From Hypomyces perniciosus (Eukaryota; Ascomycota; Sordariomycetes; Hypocreales; Hypocreaceae): a DNA stretch of 64,000 nucleotides. Below are positions 10,726 to 21,127 of this stretch, one piece after another. The notes under the pieces were generated by a model. That model saw nothing but the letters and a program-made list of their open reading frames with translations, was not told the origin of the DNA and did not search any database. Made by a program: the position numbers and the translations under genes. The stretch is from contig SPDT01000001.1 of NCBI GenBank assembly GCA_008477525.1, positions 5,146,001-5,210,000 on the forward strand, in the 5' to 3' direction. Positions within the stretch are counted from its first letter, which is position 1. Each line of letters starts with the position of its first letter.

Positions 10726-11778
10726 TTAAACTAATACCTCATAAGGCCCTTGACCCCCCTGCGATGTTGAGGCGGCTGTGTTGTTTCCACCATTCCTAGT
10801 GACTAAATGATCCATTGCTGATTGCTGAGTTCCCGACCTATGTAGAGCCATTTCTGGGATCATACATACAAAATCCCAAAACTCAGGTGGAGGCGTTGTT
10901 GATGCTATGACGGCAATGCAGAGACAACATTGACCACCAAACTGTTGCTGAATCGTACCAAGCTCAATGGCTGTCAAGAGTACAGATGAGGCCATAAATA
11001 CCATGAGGAAGATTACTCCAAACATAAGCATACGCCTGCGGTTTCTCCGTTCTAGGCCCGATGCTAGTATGCAAGGCATTGCAAGCAAAGATTGAGGCGC
11101 TAAGGTGGGATACCATAGGTACGGCCCATAAACCCTCAATGCCTAATTGGTGCAGCTGCCAGATTCCCAGCCCAACCAATATGGCATGTAAAACCAGCAA
11201 ACCTCCAATAGCATATGTGACCTCCAATAGCATGTATGTGCTTTTCTTTTTTGAAACAACATTTGCTAAGCGTGAAAATCGTCTCAACGATCTATGGCAT
11301 GTTAGAGAGGGCAAATTTGGATCATGGACACAATACTATACCTCAACACTATCAATAAGTAGTAGAGTAGACCCCTTCCATGCAATGAAGCAGGGGTACA
11401 CAACATTATAATCGCGGTGTAATACTCGAATAGCGAGAAAGGCGAAGGCAAGAGCAAGCCCGCAGAAAGTGAAGAAACCGCAGCTCAGGATAAGCGTATA
11501 ATCAGCACCAAGCTTCGAAATCGATCGTCGATCGCCTCATACATTGAAGGAGTCCCGGGTAGGTTGCGAAGAGCAGTTCGAATGAGACAATGCTATCACC
11601 AGACGAGTCCGTCAATACCCTTGTAAGCCACCAAGCAGCAAAGGGAGATGACTCTAAGACAGGGGTCATATACTCGATCTGAAAGGGGTAAAGGACTCTC
11701 TACTCCGAATCCTGCACCATGGCGCTTCCAGGTCCGCCGGTAGTGGTCAATGGGCTGTCCGATCATGAGCAGCAACAA
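10726..11778 (-). pseudogene. multi-pass membrane protein, several frames, broken or with unresolved introns
   Basis: Successive minus-strand frames encode hydrophobic helices: SLCCLVAYKGIDGLVW (near 11600), then a stretch around LILSCGFFTFCGLALAFAF (near 11480), then YAIGGLLVLHAILVGLGIW (near 11190) and MLMFGVIFLMVFMASSVLL (near 11010). The pieces are in different frames and separated by stops, as expected of introns or of small indels. The most probable switch is near 11110, where two overlapping minus-strand frames carry the same region. The product would have at least four membrane spans. I do not recognise the family. Confidence 0.35.
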
Positions 11779-11849
11779 GGCTGTCCGAGTAGGCCGTTTA
11801 TAGGCGGCCCTGCCAGCTGCTTAGCGTTCGATTTGACCTTAATACTCTT

Positions 11850-12357
11850 TGCGTATGTGCCCAATCACCCACCGGTGGACAACATCGCATACAAAGCTGA
11901 CCCGATTGCATGGTGGAGGGACGTCGGCGCTGTGCGGTTCCCCGGCTGTCTTATATGGCTGTTGACTTTCTCACTATCGCGTCGTCTTCCGCCGAAACGG
12001 AGAGAGATTTCAGCAGTTGCGGGAGGATGGTAACACCACTCAGGTGCCGCCTGCGACGCCATATAGTTGGCATGGCTCAGTGCCTTCGTTCATGGAGTAA
12101 GGCTGGCATTTATCAACCAACTCTTCCTCTGGGTCTCCTTGAAGGGGATAATTGGAGGCAAGTTCTTCAATTGGTGGGCAGGATCAGCGTAGATAGGGAT
12201 AATGAGGATCAGTGATCGATTCAATTCCAATTTGTGATCGATCGATATAAATCGATCAATCAAGGCTTGGGAATCGATCGATTCGATCGATTTCGAAGCC
12301 TGCACAGGTCACTTCGGTACGTATTTATTTGATATATTTGATTTGACGGCAGCCCTG
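11850..12357 (+). pseudogene. 3' end of a hAT element: dimerisation domain and terminal repeat
   Basis: The frame reads DPIAWWRDVG and, after a one-base shift near 11935, PRLSYMAVDFLTIASSSAET, then ERDFSSCGRMVTPLR, the hAT C-terminal dimerisation motif. About 140 bp downstream of its stop the sequence ends in GACGGCAGCCCTG (12345-12357). This is the inverted form of the CAGCGCTGCCGTC terminus at 20393 and 33384, so this fragment belongs to that hAT family and not to the element at 6375. The 5' part is missing. Confidence 0.7.
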
Positions 12358-12645
12358 AGCTCTCTAGTGCCCCTAAATTGCTGTCTGGTTGTACGACTTT
12401 AGACGAAAAGCTGAATGACGGCAGTGAGCACCTCCTTGCCTTGTCAAGCTAATGGGTTCCGCCTAGTTGATATGTGCCAGCGTTTATCACGCAAGTAGCC
12501 GTCTCGACGGTAGGCAAAGGTCAGTCTTCAGCAGGAACGTGGTGGCGAGGGCTCACAAGGCCCTATAGAAGGAGGCTTTAAACTGACTACTTTGGGGGTT
12601 TCAAAACAACCATCCCCGTCCTCGATTCTTCGGACTGGGGGGGAA
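12358..12645 (+). mobile_element. possible 3' internal end of an LTR retrotransposon with polypurine tract
   Basis: No open frame longer than a few dozen codons. The segment ends in a purine run, ACTGGGGGGGAA, immediately followed by TGTAGG, the arrangement of a polypurine tract against the start of a 3' LTR. Inference from this junction alone. Confidence 0.3.
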
Positions 12646-13265
12646 TGTAGGAAAATGCGATTTAGGTCACAAAAAAAGGTACTTGGTTTTTACTATGATG
12701 CCCACGTCAATTCAAGTAGATATGTACCCTCAATACATAAGTCATGTAGATTCTAATATTGTATGTAACTTCAACATATCATAGTATGTATCTCTAAAAC
12801 TTAACTTTTTTTGCAATAAATTCTTGTAATGTTTTTTTCAGAGACTTTTTTATTTGCAGTATAAAAATATCTTAAATCTAGAGACCGGTCTACCTAATTT
12901 CCCCCCCTATAATGCAGAAAACCTTGTAATATTGAGTTTATGCAGGCAAAAGGGTCTACTTGTACTCCGTACTTCGTACTGTTATATAAAGTGGTACATA
13001 CATACCACCCAATCTCCCACCGCAGGTTATTGTCCATTTCTTTCCTCAGACCAGTAATTACCGTCGAGGCCCGAAGCTAACAAAAAGATAATTGCCATTT
13101 CTGGACTTTTAGAGCACGTGCCACCTAAGGCAAGAAATGGACAAGTGGACACTTTCATAAAGCTCAAGTCAATTTCTCGATGGGTCCTATAACCATAGTT
13201 GGATGTCTAAGTTACGTCTAGAGGCTGGAAGCTGGCAGAGAAAAGGGCGAGCTAGATTGGCCTAC
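12646..13265 (+). repeat. candidate LTR (TGTAGG ... CCTACA), about 620 bp
   Basis: Begins TGTAGGAAAATGCG after a polypurine tract and could end at GGCCTACA near 13265. A TATATAAAG box sits near 12984. No target duplication was verified and the right border is the nearest matching inverted end, so this is tentative. Confidence 0.3.
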
Positions 13266-13370
13266 AAAGTACTTCATATAGGCCAATCAAATCTTCACTA
13301 TTCACTTCCACCTCTGGGCGATGCATATGCAAACCCGCCTCTGCAAGCGTGCGACGTGACGTAGCTATAT

Positions 13371-14680
13371 ACATACAATACAATACAATACAGTTTATTA
13401 ACGCCCGGCGGCTGAGCCGAAAGGGCAACTTCAGCTACTGTACATGTGTATTTCTCAAATTTGCCATATCTCCTTACAGCCCATACGCTATCTTTCTCCT
13501 GTCTATCCTGTCTTTCGCTCCTTAGTTCTACGTGTTCTCGTGGCTTAGTAATATTATTAGCAAGCCAGCTTGGAGGCGATTCTACAAGTGTTCAGTGTCC
13601 TATCTTCGGCGACTGAAGCGTTGCCTGCCGTTCGTGCCACGAGGTGGTCAGTGTGGTTTGGGTCAGCTGTAAAGTGGGTTAGTGGGTTAGAGGTGCGGGT
13701 TCATTCCCCGCAGTCAATTTGCATCCAATCGGCCGGTGGCCATTGCGAACCGGATTGTCGCTCGCACTGCTTCTAGGTTGGGTGTCCATGTATCGTTATC
13801 TGACGGCGACTTTCCTCCCAAGTAGAAGGAGATGTTGCCTCTTTGTGTTTCCGTACATTGGAGCATCTCTGTTCGGTATGTTGTCTACTTTCTGCATCGA
13901 AACAGGAAGTGGTCAACCGTCTCTCTTTCATGTCCGCATTCGCACTGATCTGAGGGTGTCGCGTTATGTCGGATAACGTCGGTCTAGTTGTTGGAATAAG
14001 CAAAAATGTGTATGCAAGGGAACCTGTGATCTGACGTGAGGTGAAACAGAACGCGCGGCGTTCTGTTTCTATGATAGAGTGGCTGGAAGAGAATCCAATG
14101 AAGAGGGAAGGATAACAAAAAAGGACATGAAGCAATTGAGTGGAATTCTGGCGCCCTATCTTCGTGATGTGAACAAGCTGACTACGTAACTGGGTTTTCC
14201 AACACGTTGATTCGAGAGAGGTAGGCGTTCAATCTTGCCATGCCTGTTCTGAGTTGGGCAAGCACGCTAGCTTCGTTCCGCGACAGACTATCGTAGAGTA
14301 GCCGTGTGTGTTTTCCTGGTAGTACATACTTTGTCTATTCTCTTAGAGTGCTTTCCGATATGTATTGTCTGGTAGCCGTCTGTCATTTTGTTGTTGCAAC
14401 CGCGCAAGGTTGAGCGTTGTCGATTGCATTCTGGGGAACTGAAGTTGCTGGGTGGCGCCCTGTCGGGTAGCGTCCCGTGCCTGCTCTTTAGCGATCCTAA
14501 GCAATTCGTTTTCTTCGCTTGTAGGAATCCATAAGACTGTCACCGCGTTCCCGTTTTCCCGCAACCCTTCGATCGAGTCGTAGATACATCGGACGTATTC
14601 TTGCCCCGACTGTTGGTGTGGTTGTTTAAGCGTGAGCACAGCTGCTTTATTACTCGTCAGCACCGCGATGTTCCAGTGGC
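13371..14680 (-). pseudogene. LINE fragment (second family): RNase H end, C-terminal domain and 3' tail
   Basis: Read on the minus strand, the frame from 14663 carries LTSNKAAVLTLKQPHQQSG (end of RNase H) and PRMQSTTLNLARLQQQNDR. It then decays through several stops towards a 3' UTR ending in a TGTATTG-type repeat, seen on the plus strand as ACAATACAATACAATAC (13371-13393). A better-preserved copy lies at 21128-22490. The 5' side is cut at about 14680, where Tc1/mariner sequence begins. Confidence 0.7.
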
Positions 14681-15424
14681 TAATAACATTGATACATAGC
14701 TCTTTGCAGTATATCCTTTACGCGCAGTGGTTTGATCGCGCTCCATAATAACGAGGTCAATCCGACCGTCTCTCCAGATCCCTGCCCACACCATCAGAGA
14801 GATCTTGGTCTTCCCATGCACTTTAACATTGGCTACAGCTCTCTGGAACTTCTCATGAGGCTTCCTGAATACCCAGCCGTGGGGCTTATTGGGTTGGTTT
14901 TGAATAGAAGACTCATCAGAGAAGATGACCTTGATCCGCATTAGTATAAGTAAGAGGGTGTAACTTCAAACCGTCATATGTACCTTCATCAATTCTTGTT
15001 CATCTTCTTTCCAAGCTTGTGCCCATTGAAGCCGCGTAGCTGCAGTTTCTGGAGATATAGATATCCTCTGCATTGATCCCCATCTACGGCAGAATTCTTT
15101 CTGTAGAGCGCGGCGTATTGTACTTTTGCTGATGTGGCCGTTCATTGCGCCAACTAATGCATTCCGTGTTATCTGACGGTCTTTTTTTATCATTAAAGTT
15201 ATACATCTGACCTCTGCTGGCGTAAGTTTCTTTGGCCGACCAAATCTTGGCTTTTTTTCAAAAGATTTGGTGTTATTCCAGCGTTTAAAGATAGAGTACG
15301 CGGTTGATGGTGAGCAGTTATATATCTGCGCGACTGCTCGGTAGGTTTTGCCTTGCGATAATTCCGCGCACATTGCAGCTCTTTGTATAGGACTAAACTC
15401 GCATAATTTCCTGCGATTTGCACT
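14681..15424 (-). pseudogene. Tc1/mariner-type transposase, N-terminal two thirds, with an intron
   Basis: The minus strand encodes helix-turn-helix DNA-binding regions (KTYRAVAQIYNCSPSTAYSI, then KKPRFGRPKKLTPAEVRCI) and the first part of the DDE core. There VIFSDESSIQNQ holds the first catalytic Asp and ISLMVWAGIWRDGR is the following strand. The two parts are separated by a 54-bp intron at 14930-14983 on the minus strand (GTACAT ... TACTAAT ... CAAG), and splicing joins QELMK to VIFSDESS. The frame stops at the junction with LINE sequence near 14681, before the second Asp and final Asp/Glu. The fragment is therefore catalytically dead. No terminal inverted repeats were found. Confidence 0.8.
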
Positions 15425-15771
15425 TATTTGGCACCAAAATTACGTTTGGAGACATGTTGTTGTTGAGTTATGTGCAATTGAAGATGGAGGGTGGAAGGAG
15501 GGTCAGTCGCGACGCGGTCGCGGAGGGGTCGCGTGTTCGGATACTAATTTTACTCCGTACGGAGTCCGCTATCCCTCCTACTTTTTTCCTCACGGGCGTG
15601 TCACGATTGTTATGGCTCATATTCTTCGCGTTACAGTCGTTGTTTGCATCAATACACCCCCCACACAACCTCTCCGCCTCAAGCAAGAATGAGTCGCGAC
15701 GGTCCAGAAGTCTGGGTAACTCCTCCGCCGTGGTGGCTGTTAGGCACGATCTTTTTGACTAACATTGGCAG
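15425..15771. other. no gene seen; upstream region of the next gene
   Basis: Non-coding sequence with a TACTCCGTACGGAGT palindrome near 15552-15566. It is the probable promoter of the plus-strand gene at 15772. Confidence 0.4.
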
Positions 15772-16776
15772 ATGACGCCGGCTTCAAAGAACGCTCAACC
15801 GCACCAGGTAGCAGCTCAAACAACTCATGCTGTCCTAAGACGGGATCTCCCGGCATGGTACTATCGCTTGGTTGCTCTCACCATTAACAAAGATCGAGAT
15901 GTATGTCCGGAAGACTTTGACGAGGATCTCTCCGACCTTGAAGAGACCGGCGGCAAGAGCGAGGAAGATAATGGTTCCATGGGCGCAGGCGATAAATGTG
16001 ACTGCGAGGATTCCGAATGCGAATGTGAATCTCTGGCCTACAGCACGGACGACGACAGCTTGACGGAAAGGTCATACGATGGGTCGGATGCCGAATATTA
16101 CTACGAGCTCAAGGACGAACGCGAAGAGCGAAAACGCGAGCTACAAGAAATTAGAGAATGCGAACGAAAAGCGAAGGGAACCCGACGAGAATTTGAGAGT
16201 GAAATGGAGAAAGAGGTGCAAAAAGCATATGAATGTTTGCAGAAAACAGAGACAGAAGGTGATAAACCCAGTCTTGACCTCATTGCTAGCAAGCTTTTCT
16301 ATCTCTATTCCGTTGATCACGTGGATTACTGTTACGATCTAGATCTCTATCCTTCTAAATACGTGGAGTTCTATATCCTGGACGACAATAGCGTACATTC
16401 ACCAGACGAAGCTTCACGGATCGATGGCCACGTGTACTTCAACGTAAACTGTGGCTGCGATCTTGCTCCATTCTCCCCTCCTAGAATGTCAGGTCAGGAG
16501 AAGATTTATTTAAAGAGTTTCCATGGAGAATATGAACTCATATTCCAGTTTATCAGTAACGACTACCTGATAATGACTGTTAGCCGAGAACTAGTCTTAA
16601 TGGACAGGCCACCAACGGCGTCAGCTCCAGAAATATTTAGGTTTATGGGTATCCGCTATGATCAGGAGAAGGAAGCACAGCAACGAAAAGCGAAAAGGAA
16701 ACGTTCACCATCTCCACGCGAGTCCTGGTTTGAGATGAATCATCCAATGGGGTCATGGAACACAGGCGGATGGTGA
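15772..16776 (+). CDS. hypothetical protein, acidic with a charged coiled coil
   Basis: An intact, intronless 334-residue frame. Residues 45-105 are rich in Asp, Glu and Ser (for example EDFDEDLSDLEE) with a cysteine-rich patch CDCEDSECECE. Residues 110-165 are a heptad-like, highly charged helix (YYELKDEREERKRELQEIRE). The C-terminal half is a globular-looking domain (KLFYLYSVDHVDYCYDLDLY, then FHGEYELIFQFISNDYLIM), and the tail is basic (KRKRSPSPRESW). No known domain was recognised. Codon use and lack of stops make it a real gene in a region otherwise full of transposon debris. Partners and localisation are unknown; the basic tail could be nuclear-targeting. Confidence 0.7.
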   Translation: MTPASKNAQPHQVAAQTTHAVLRRDLPAWYYRLVALTINKDRDVCPEDFDEDLSDLEETGGKSEEDNGSMGAGDKCDCEDSECECESLAYSTDDDSLTERSYDGSDAEYYYELKDEREERKRELQEIRECERKAKGTRREFESEMEKEVQKAYECLQKTETEGDKPSLDLIASKLFYLYSVDHVDYCYDLDLYPSKYVEFYILDDNSVHSPDEASRIDGHVYFNVNCGCDLAPFSPPRMSGQEKIYLKSFHGEYELIFQFISNDYLIMTVSRELVLMDRPPTASAPEIFRFMGIRYDQEKEAQQRKAKRKRSPSPRESWFEMNHPMGSWNTGGW

Positions 16777-16982
16777 CCTCATTAGCTTTGACAAGCATTG
16801 ATCGCAAAAACAGTTTAGGGAGTAGATAGTATTATGTATGCCTCAGGATAATGTACGCTTGACCACAGAGACCAACAACAGGTAATTGATCGCGGAAGGT
16901 TGAGAGTGAGAAAGGATTGTAAACTCGTTGATTGCTGCCGTTTTGTTTTGGAAAGATTGGTGTGGTGACTTAGCCTCCAATC

Positions 16983-17564
16983 ATGGAAGAACCAGCAGGG
17001 GACGGGATCGTGGTGGGGGATGGCACCCCTCCTTTTACCACGCAGCGAGGACGCGTAGTGAAGCCGCTGGCAAATATGACGTTGGACACGGTCACTCAGC
17101 CAACGGAAGAGACGAAGAAACGCACGCGATCAGCAACCCAAGAGAAACCGAATGGAGGGCAAAAGAGTCAAGCAACCAAAAACAAAAACGGCGACACCAT
17201 TGACGACAACGATGGGCTGGCGATGCTCCGAAAGGCCCTGGAGATGCTGGAAGACTCCCACGAGGAGATCCGATGGCTGAAGGCGGCGTTGAAGGCGCAG
17301 GTCGAGAGGGCCCGCACGCAGCAAGACATGATAAGCGAACTGAGTCAAAAGATGGAAAAGGACAGGAAACAGATGACCGAGGAGCTGAAACAGGTCCGCG
17401 AACAGCTTGAGGCTATCACGACAAACGCGACCAGCGCGGCGAAGGCCCCACTTTTCACCTACGCAGACGCGGCGCGAGCGTCGCTGCCACCACAACTGAC
17501 CAAGAATAATATGACCCTACCAAATGCATCCCATGCGGAGGGCCACACGAATCGTTTAGCATGA
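16983..17564 (+). pseudogene. LINE ORF1 (gag-like), N-terminal half with coiled coil
   Basis: A 193-residue frame. After a basic, low-complexity N-terminus, residues 80-145 form a long amphipathic coiled coil (EMLEDSHEEIRWLKAALKAQ, MEKDRKQMTEELKQVREQL). A YADAARASLPPQL motif follows, like the SYA(E/D)VAR motif of Tad-type ORF1 proteins. The RNA-binding zinc knuckles expected downstream are missing. The sequence breaks near 17565, where minus-strand ORF2 sequence of a LINE begins. About 200 nt upstream without a frame may be the LINE 5' UTR. Probably a 5' fragment of a Tad-like element. Confidence 0.6.
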
Positions 17565-17570
17565 ATTCCC

Positions 17571-19903
17571 TTTGTGACGAAGCTGGGGCTTCCCCCAGCA
17601 GACCCTTGACCACCGATGTGTTATCAAGGAAGACGTGCACCTCACTGACTCGAGGGTCGTTTCTTACAAGTCCGGCTGCCGTTCTGATAGCCTGAGCAGC
17701 TCCTGTGGCTTCTGCGTCGTAGACTTCTGCGTTGGCAAGCGATCCAAAGTTCTTGTGGACCTTGGCCCTGTAGTATACTGCTGTTCCCCACCTCGTCTTC
17801 CCATTGAGTTGGGAGCCGTCGGAGTAAGCTATGATAGCTGAGGCTGGTAGCGAGCCTACCAGCTCAAGGTGTTTCATCGTGGCTGTCTCCTTTCCTAGTG
17901 CCTCAAAATTTGGTCCGGCCTTGACGAAGCGCAGCTTTTTGGCGAAGAGAGTGGGCCGGATAGACCGGCCGACTAATCTAGCTGTCCTTTGCAGTCGTGT
18001 TATAGGGAGCTGAATGGCTGGTCTATCGATCCTACCCGCCAGTGGGTGGGAACGATCCAGACCTGCAAGTCGGGCAGAGCATCTTAGTCTCGCTTAGGCG
18101 AGTACTGTAAGTGTGGGTGGGATGCCAGATCCCCTGTGTAGCACCGGAATTGGGGTGGTCTTCTAGACTGGGAGGACGGCGCGGGCTGCTGTTTTGAAGG
18201 CCTTGTCCATTTTCATCGCCAGGCTGTTCGCGCCAGTGCTCACGAGCCTGCCTGGGTTGGCTCTGGACTCCCTTTCTAGGCCTGGCCACTATGCCTCCAT
18301 GCTGTATAGGGCAACTAGTAGTATACAGGCGTTAGCCGCTATAGCTACTGCATTAGGGGAAGAGCCCTTTCTGGTTTTGTTGAGAGATTTGAGGAAGTTT
18401 GCCGTTTTTAGAGCCTTGGTCGCTTGAGTTTCTACGTGGATCTTGAACGAGAGCTTGGGGTCAAAGATAACGCCCAGCCATTTTATATGCGGGCCGGGGG
18501 TAATCTGTTTCCTTTCTAGTGAAACCCTATGATGAGGGTTGGGTCTGCGTCTTTTATGGAAGTGAAGAAGCTCAGCTTTGTCCGGGGCGAAAGAGATCGC
18601 ATTTTCCCGCCCCTAACAGACTGCGCGGTTCAGTTTATTCTGTAGTAATATCGTAGTATACCCCGTGTGAGGGCCCGTGGCTAAAAAGGCGATGTCGTCT
18701 GCGTAGCCAAAGCGCCTGCTGCTAGCCCATCCCGTTCCTAGGAGCGGGGAGACGTACAGCATGAATAGAATTGGTGAGATGGGGGATCCTTGAGGGGTTC
18801 TGCACTTGAGCTTGCTGCAGGGGAGCGTGGTACCGTCTCCTTTCCGGACAGAGACCGTGCGGTCGCTTAGGAAGGACTTTACCTATCTAATGAACTGATC
18901 TGGCCATCCCTGTTCCCTGAGCCGGAGGATTATGCGGTTCTTTATTACAATATCGAACGCTCCTGAGATATTGAGGGTCAGGATTGAGGCTTTTTCTCCC
19001 CTGGATAGTGCTTGTTCTACGTCGTGCATAAGACAGGCCAAGAGATCCGTGGCGCTCCTTTTTGGCAGAGCTCCAAAATACTGTTTGGGAAGTACCCCGT
19101 GTTCAAGTGCATCTCTTGCTATCCTCCGTGCAAGTAGTCTTTCCAGGCCTTTACCTATATATGACAGGAGGGAAATCGGCCGCTATGCCTTATGCGTGGA
19201 GTAGTCTTGCTTGTTTGGTTTCGGGATAAACGTTACCTCGGCGTTACGGAAGGGTGCTGGGTAGTGTCCTATCCTTAGGCATCCCTTGAATAGTTGATAC
19301 ACAAACTCGCTAATCGCCGGCCAAGCCGTCTTTAGAAGTTTTACCGAGATCCTATCTGCCCTAGGGGCGGTATTCCCTGCTCCGGTAGTGGCCCTAGTCA
19401 CTTCCTCTCTGCTTAGTTCCTTGTTCCAGGGGATATTCCTAACAGGGCGAGTAGGGCGGTCCTAAGGACTGTTGATATCTTCGGACGCCTCCCTGCGCTC
19501 GAGGATCTTCCTGCGCAGGAGGACCGCCCTGTCCGTTGGGTCTGTTATCTGGTGGTCCCCATCTACCAACGGTGGCGGTTGGAAGCGGTCGGTGGCCTTC
19601 CTCCACTTAGCGACTTGGAATATGCCCCTCCCTGGTCCTGCCGAGGAAATGATCGAGTCCCAATAGGCTGATTTTTCCGCGAGACGGTCGTGCGCAGAGT
19701 CCTCTCGGCTCCTTCCCTCTCTTCAGATCCGTCAGGGGTCGCTGCTAGGGCCTGTTGTGCCTCTTGACAATCGGAGTCCCACCACGGGGCGCTGTGGCCA
19801 TTCTGGTGTCTCCTTTTCCCAGCTCCTGTTATGGCTGTCGAGAAGAGGTCTTGTAGTGCCTGGGCCGCTCCATCTAGGGAGTCTGCCCTAGTTTTGGTGT
19901 TCG
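17571..19903 (-). pseudogene. Tad-type LINE ORF2 relic: reverse transcriptase and start of RNase H
   Basis: Read from right to left the minus strand encodes the linker before the reverse transcriptase and GAGNTAPRADRISVKLLKTA. RT blocks follow: FIPKPNKQDYSTHKA*RPISLL, then LTLNISGAFDIV, TPQGSPISPILFMLYVSPL and the catalytic FGYADDIAF near 18690. The thumb region and the start of RNase H come next (IIAYSDGSQLNGKTRWG, AEVYDAEATGAAQAI, VFLDNTSVVKGLLGEAP). At least five in-frame stops, mostly TAG, are present. The endonuclease domain is absent on the right, and the last RNase H strand and cysteine cluster are absent on the left. The layout resembles the element at 4138-5490, to which it is clearly related. 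Confidence 0.85.
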
Positions 19904-20358
19904 ACGGCCCGGTAGGGTTAGAAGAAGCCAGGCATAACTTCTACTCGTTTTCCGATGAGAATACGGTACGAAAAGATGATATTTCCGAAACCGAGTTATC
20001 CGAGGACTATAGATATATCTCGTCAATACCATGCATAACGAAATGTTACGGCTGGTTAAAGATCAGTGGCAACCTGGTCTCTTCGAGGCAAATTGAGAAG
20101 GATAAGGAGTATGTTTCACTTGTGTACGAGCTGATTGAAGACGGTGAGAATGTACTATCTGCTGTGGAGATGGTGGACGATTTCTTGTGGCATGCTGGTT
20201 TCACCTATACACTGAGGCCGCTGGCGAAAAATTAGAAGAGAAGTATTTTAGTAGACCATTCAGACATTGTCCATTTTGACGGGTTTGGGTGGTCAGACAA
20301 GCAGTTCAAGAAGAGAAAGGCAAGCGACATACTCCAGGATGAAGGAAATTTCTGTTAA
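19904..20358 (+). pseudogene. C-terminal part of a fungal protein-kinase-like protein
   Basis: The frame reads ISSIPCITKCYGWLKISG, then SLVYELIEDGENVLSAVE, FLWHAGFTYTLRPLAKN, a TAG stop at 20233-20235, and KRSILVDHSDIVHFDGFGW before the final stop at 20356-20358. The pattern (a Cys/Gly strand, a YE-I-DG hinge, then RP-x-N-[W]-x3-ILVD-SD) resembles the C-terminal lobe of fungal-specific kinase-like proteins, where Trp commonly sits at the stop position. The identification is by pattern memory only. The N-terminal part is missing and runs into LINE sequence at about 19900. Confidence 0.45.
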
Positions 20359-20392
20359 TTGGGGAAAGAGAGCAATGCTTTAATGCCCCGCC

Positions 20393-21127
20393 CTTTTCTG
20401 CAGCGCTGCCGTCAAATCAAACGATTTGACAAATCTATCAAATCAAACAGTCAAATTGAAGCCATCTAGAGGCATCAAACACTCAAATCTCAAAGGCCTT
20501 GGGATTTGATAGATTTGATGGAGTAGATAGGGTAGGGAAATTCCCTGGATTATAGTTATTCTGGTCTATAATAATATAGAAAAAATATACAGAGTACTCT
20601 GCCTTACGTATAAACGCGAAAGGCAGAGCATAACGCGGTGTAGCTTGCCCCTTAATTTAACGCATAACGCGAACATGCCAACTTTACATCAACCCACCAT
20701 CAAACGCCGACTTCCTATTCTACCTATATTTATCGACAATAACCTAATTCCAATGAGCCTTACTGTGTTTGGGGCATCCCGCCCTCCAAGCATTATATCT
20801 CAACTTGCAGATTCCTTAGAAACTGTACCGTTATCCCGATATGACCCCCAAGCCAAGGACTTATCCGATATACCGATCGCGAGATAGTTCGACCGTTCTT
20901 TTGTGCCTGAGGATAAAATATCGAAGAAGGGTCTACGGGGCCGCACAAGCTGGATTAAGAATGAGGGTATTTTTGTGCGAGAGATCCTTCCATCTAATAT
21001 ATTAGGTAGGGGCTAATAGAGTGCTATATTATTAATAAAGCTAATCTTGTTAAATAGGTGATGTTTTTTTGGGTTTGTAAACGCTGCGATGAATCCGGCG
21101 AATATATCAAGCCTTTCAAAGCATCAG
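20393..21127 (+). pseudogene. 5' end of a hAT element: terminal repeat and BED finger region
   Basis: The terminus CAGCGCTGCCGTCAAATC starts at 20393. After an AT-rich leader the frame encodes FDRSFVPEDKISKKGLRGRT and SWIKNEGIFVREILPSN. Following a break it gives WVCKRCDESGEYIKPFKASA, the start of a BED-type zinc finger as in fungal hAT transposases. The sequence is cut at 21127 by the 3' tail of a minus-strand LINE. Core and dimerisation domain are absent here. The terminus is the same family as 12345-12357 and 33384-33580. Confidence 0.65.

Noticed and set aside
13719..13976. 85-codon plus-strand frame, with a twin at 21477-21725
   Set aside because: Antisense to the 3' part of the second LINE family in both places.
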